From Lachnospiraceae bacterium NK4A144 (lineage in GTDB: Bacteria > Bacillota > Clostridia > Lachnospirales > Lachnospiraceae): DNA of 64,000 nt. The position numbers were made by a program, and so were the translations under genes. Below the pieces are notes generated by a model. That model was not told the origin of the DNA. It made no database searches and saw only the letters and a program-made list of their open reading frames with translations. This document shows positions 61,150-64,000 of the stretch, piece after piece (within the stretch, counting starts at the first letter, position 1; each line of letters opens with the position of its first letter). The stretch is from contig AUJT01000008.1 in the NCBI GenBank assembly GCA_000424365.1, positions 1 to 64,000 of the forward strand, written 5' to 3'.

Positions 61150-62817
61150 TCATTTATTTTTTACTCTCGCATCGTAATACTTCTGATAGATCTCAAGCAT
61201 CTTATCAAGCTTATAACCCTCAAGCTCAGAAAGATATGCATCCCAATCTGCATCAGTGAAACCATTCATTATCCAGTCTGACTTGTGTGCATTGATCGAC
61301 TTTACTACGTCCGCCTGGATATTTGAAATCTCTTCGTTATCCTCTCTTGTCATGAACACATTCGGATAAATATACTTAGTGTGCATATCCGGTGTATAGA
61401 TATCCTTGATCCAGTCAAGTCTGTACTGCGCGTCATCAGGGCAGGTTACATATTTGCCATAGTACTCATCTAAGACTGCAAGAGGTCCGCCAACACATTC
61501 TGCCTCTCTTACTTCAACAGGAGATGCGTCACCGAGCGGTGCATGTTTCAGCATCTTTTCACCATTCTCGTTTTCGCCAAGTTCAAAAATGTCAAAATCA
61601 TCATTTTCTCCGTAAGTTCCCCAGTTATTCTGCGGAGACTGGAACGGATCATACATCTTATCAAGCCATGCGCATACCAGTGCCGGTTCCTTAGCTGCAG
61701 CAGTTACCACGCAGCGTCCTCTGTCAAAACCACTCGTATAAGAACCGTTCTGAGGTGTGATATTTCTAACATCTGCAGTAAGTGCCGGAAGCGGAACCCA
61801 GTCTTCCAGATTTGCGATATTTGCAACGTCCCAACTGAAGCAAACTCCGTATCTGCCTGACTTTCCCTTTGATACGTATGTTGACCATTCCTGAGTAAAT
61901 GCTTCAGGATCGATCAGATTTTCCTCATAGAGCTTATGAAGCCAGGTGATGCCTTTCTTATAGCCTTCCTGAGTCGCACTGCACACTACCTTCTGATCAT
62001 CATTTACTGCGATATGTCTGCCCTTATCAGGATCTCCGATGCCTTCGCCAAATCCGTTAATGATGATCGCAGGATCCTGTCCACCATCATTAACTATGCA
62101 GGACATGGGAATGATAGATCCCTCAATACCAAACTCTTTCTGAAGTTCAGAAGCATGGTCTCTAAATGCAATGAGGACTTTTTCAAGATCATCAGTTGTT
62201 TCCGGTACCTCAAGTCCAAGGAAATCCAGCCACTTTTTATTAATAAAGCTCATATTGTCGATGGTCTGAATAGCTGTCTTTTCACTTCCGAGCTGCTCTA
62301 TCCACGGCAAAGCCCAGATATGTCCGTTGACATCCGTGCACATAGCACGATATTCAGGATACTTATCAAAAACCGCCCTGAGATTTGGCATATAGTTATC
62401 AATGTATTCCTCAAGATTGATGATCACACCCTGATCTGCATACTTTAAGAGATCACTGTCATTAAAGGATGCCGTAAACACAAAATCCGGAAGAGTATTT
62501 ACGTTAGCCATTTCAAGAGAGATCTTATCTGCCCACTGATCTGACTGGATAGCGTTCCAATCCACATGTACATTTGTTTCTTCCTCAAGTCGCTTAAAGA
62601 TCGTTCTATTATTCGGATCCGACTCTGTATTAGCGGGGTAGCTCGTAAGTCCCTTTATCGTCTTTTTCTCCTTTAGTGGAAATTCAAGACTTGCCTTGTC
62701 TACCACCTGCATCTCTCCATTGCTAAGTGCTGCCTTTTTGCCGCATCCAACGCTTGTAACGGCCATAGACAATGCCAGCACTGATGTCATGAAGATTTTC
62801 AACATCCTCTTTTTCAT
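61150..62817 (-). CDS. Sugar-binding lipoprotein (LplA-like)
   Basis: A 555-residue ABC solute-binding lipoprotein with a lipobox at Cys25 (TSVGCGKK). The fold shows LTSYPANTESDPNNRTIFKR, NFTA-type segments (LPDFVFTASFNDSDL), and KDIYTPDMHTKYIYPNVFMT, of the large LplA/YtcQ class. It binds an oligosaccharide, by context a fructo-oligosaccharide, for the two permeases encoded upstream. The GH32 gene follows in the operon. Confidence 0.92.
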   Translation of the reverse strand: MKKRMLKIFMTSVLALSMAVTSVGCGKKAALSNGEMQVVDKASLEFPLKEKKTIKGLTSYPANTESDPNNRTIFKRLEEETNVHVDWNAIQSDQWADKISLEMANVNTLPDFVFTASFNDSDLLKYADQGVIINLEEYIDNYMPNLRAVFDKYPEYRAMCTDVNGHIWALPWIEQLGSEKTAIQTIDNMSFINKKWLDFLGLEVPETTDDLEKVLIAFRDHASELQKEFGIEGSIIPMSCIVNDGGQDPAIIINGFGEGIGDPDKGRHIAVNDDQKVVCSATQEGYKKGITWLHKLYEENLIDPEAFTQEWSTYVSKGKSGRYGVCFSWDVANIANLEDWVPLPALTADVRNITPQNGSYTSGFDRGRCVVTAAAKEPALVCAWLDKMYDPFQSPQNNWGTYGENDDFDIFELGENENGEKMLKHAPLGDASPVEVREAECVGGPLAVLDEYYGKYVTCPDDAQYRLDWIKDIYTPDMHTKYIYPNVFMTREDNEEISNIQADVVKSINAHKSDWIMNGFTDADWDAYLSELEGYKLDKMLEIYQKYYDARVKNK

Positions 62818-62847
62818 TGTTCCTCTCCTTTGCCTTTTCCTTTCCCT

Positions 62848-63744
62848 TTAACCTTTTACAGATCCAACCATTATTCCGCTGTCAAAATACTTCTGGAAAA
62901 ATGGATACATTATAAGAAGCGGTAAGCTTGATATAATAATGGTTGCATATTTCAAAAGCTCAGCGAGCTGAGCTCTGGCTGCCGTACTCTGCATATCAGC
63001 TATCATTCCCGATTCAGGCTGATTTTGTATAAGTATCGAACGAAGCACCAGCTGAAGCGGCTGTTTTGCTGCATCGTTCAGATAGATCATTGCATCAAAG
63101 TAACTATTCCACATACCAACAAACTGCCAAAGAGCCAAAACTGTTATGACAGGCGTACATACCGGAAGCAGGATCTTGAAAAAATAAACCAGATCACTTG
63201 CTCCATCAACCTCTGCCGCTTCCCTTAACTCTGACGGTATATTTTGATAATATGTGCGGGCGATTATCATATTCCATACGCTGAATGCTCCCGGAAGGAT
63301 CACAGCCCACATACTGTTCAATAGTCCCATATCGCTTATCAGGAGGTATGTAGGTATCAGACCGCCTCCAAAAAACATCGTTATTACAAATATCAGATTA
63401 AAAAATTTTCTGCCCTTAAAGTCTTTTCTCGACATAGGATATGCTGCGAGAAGTGTTACACCTACGGATATGACCGTAAATAACACGGAATAAACGATCG
63501 CATTTCTGAATCCTGTCCATATCTGAGGATTTGACAGAACTCTCTCATAGGCTGTAGTCGTCCATTTACTCATGTCAAAGGATATTCCGCTATTTTGCAG
63601 CGTTACCGGATCCATGAAGGAAGCAATGATGATGTAAACTATCGGAACTATGACCGCAACTACAAATAATCCAAGAAAAACGAAGCTAAAACTCAACAGT
63701 ACCTTGTCCGAAAACGGTATATTTGCAAATTTTCTTTTCCTCAT
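62848..63744 (-). CDS. Sugar ABC permease (LplC/YtcP-like)
   Basis: A 298-residue CUT1 permease with six helices and EAA loop LREAAEVDGASDLVYFFKIL. ATG 63744 is chosen with GGAAAGGG upstream; the TTG at 63750 lies within the preceding gene's stop region. It works with the partial permease beside it and the LplA-like binding protein. Confidence 0.92.
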   Translation of the reverse strand: MRKRKFANIPFSDKVLLSFSFVFLGLFVVAVIVPIVYIIIASFMDPVTLQNSGISFDMSKWTTTAYERVLSNPQIWTGFRNAIVYSVLFTVISVGVTLLAAYPMSRKDFKGRKFFNLIFVITMFFGGGLIPTYLLISDMGLLNSMWAVILPGAFSVWNMIIARTYYQNIPSELREAAEVDGASDLVYFFKILLPVCTPVITVLALWQFVGMWNSYFDAMIYLNDAAKQPLQLVLRSILIQNQPESGMIADMQSTAARAQLAELLKYATIIISSLPLLIMYPFFQKYFDSGIMVGSVKG

Positions 63745-63746
63745 GA

Positions 63747-64000
63747 TCAAAGACCCTTTCCGTCATTCATTTTTTCAACTGCCTTATTTACGATCAGAAG
63801 AAGAATGACATTGATAATCGTATTAAAAAGACCTACCGCAGTTGAAAAACTGTAATCTCCGTCAAGAAGACCCTTCTTATAAACATAGGTCGCTATGATC
63901 TCGGAACTCGCCATATTTAAGTCTGTTTGAAGCGCATATGCTTTTTCAAAACCAATACTCATAATGTTTCCGGCCTGAAGTATGAACTGGATCACGACCA
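63747..64000 (-). CDS. Sugar ABC permease (LplB-like), partial
   Basis: The C-terminal 84 codons of the first permease of the fructan transporter; the 5' part runs off the right edge. The segments FEKAYALQTDLNMASSEIIA and STAVGLFNTIINVILLLIVN match the C-termini of LplB/YteP permeases. Confidence 0.85.
   Translation of the reverse strand, partial: VVIQFILQAGNIMSIGFEKAYALQTDLNMASSEIIATYVYKKGLLDGDYSFSTAVGLFNTIINVILLLIVNKAVEKMNDGKGL

Overview
The window looks like chromosomal DNA from an anaerobic polysaccharide-degrading Lachnospiraceae bacterium of the Butyrivibrio/Pseudobutyrivibrio type. This is an inference from gene content: a reversed-domain GH3 beta-glucosidase of the kind known from rumen clostridia, many secreted proteins with bacterial Ig-like (BIG2) repeats, a second EF-G, CUT1 sugar ABC transporters, and typical Lachnospiraceae housekeeping genes. 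Most genes lie on the minus strand. I saw no rRNA, tRNA or CRISPR array.

Left region (1-13.8 kb) is an accessory and recombination zone. It holds a lipoprotein gene interrupted by TGA, truncated flavodoxin, VOC, MFS, alpha/beta-hydrolase and lipoprotein pieces, a small glutaredoxin operon, a secreted beta-helix/BIG2 protein, a cupin, a flavin reductase, a WYL regulator and a DEDDh exonuclease. Two near-identical Rpn nuclease genes (8.2-9.1 and 12.2-13.1 kb) and a third, C-terminal-only copy behind the WYL gene dominate it. All Rpn copies carry the same terminator, variable 8-residue repeats and a Shine-Dalgarno-preceded internal ATG that could make an RpnS-type antitoxin. The two full copies also have a leader hairpin that can hide the ribosome site.

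13.8-30.6 kb is a beta-galactoside/beta-glucoside locus transcribed leftwards: AraC regulator, small membrane protein, lipoprotein binding protein, two permeases, LacZ, a membrane-anchored permuted GH3 enzyme, a 4-TM protein, a GtrA-like protein, a LytTR/GHKL two-component pair and a second GH2 enzyme. The binding protein and permeases would import the sugar, the GH3 enzyme would act outside the cell, LacZ and the second GH2 inside.

30.8-50.9 kb is mostly core: dUTPase, MutS-like ATPase, purine-salvage amidohydrolase and nucleoside phosphorylase, CAP protein, YlmH, TrmO, L,D-transpeptidase, membrane proteins, LeuS, a glycosyltransferase, an EF-G paralogue, TyrA, AroA and a PilZ protein.

51.2-55.9 kb is a bgl operon (BglG antiterminator, PTS EIIBCA, 6-phospho-beta-glucosidase) with two RAT/terminator switches. 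57.1 kb to the right edge is a fructan locus: multidomain secreted GH32 enzyme, lipoprotein binding protein and two permeases, the last running off the window.

Intergenic DNA carries several dispersed palindromes: a terminator family shared by Rpn and unrelated genes, a GGAYGGGG hairpin family, a MITE-like 70-80 bp element upstream of two genes, and two very long imperfect palindromes (128 and 224 bp).
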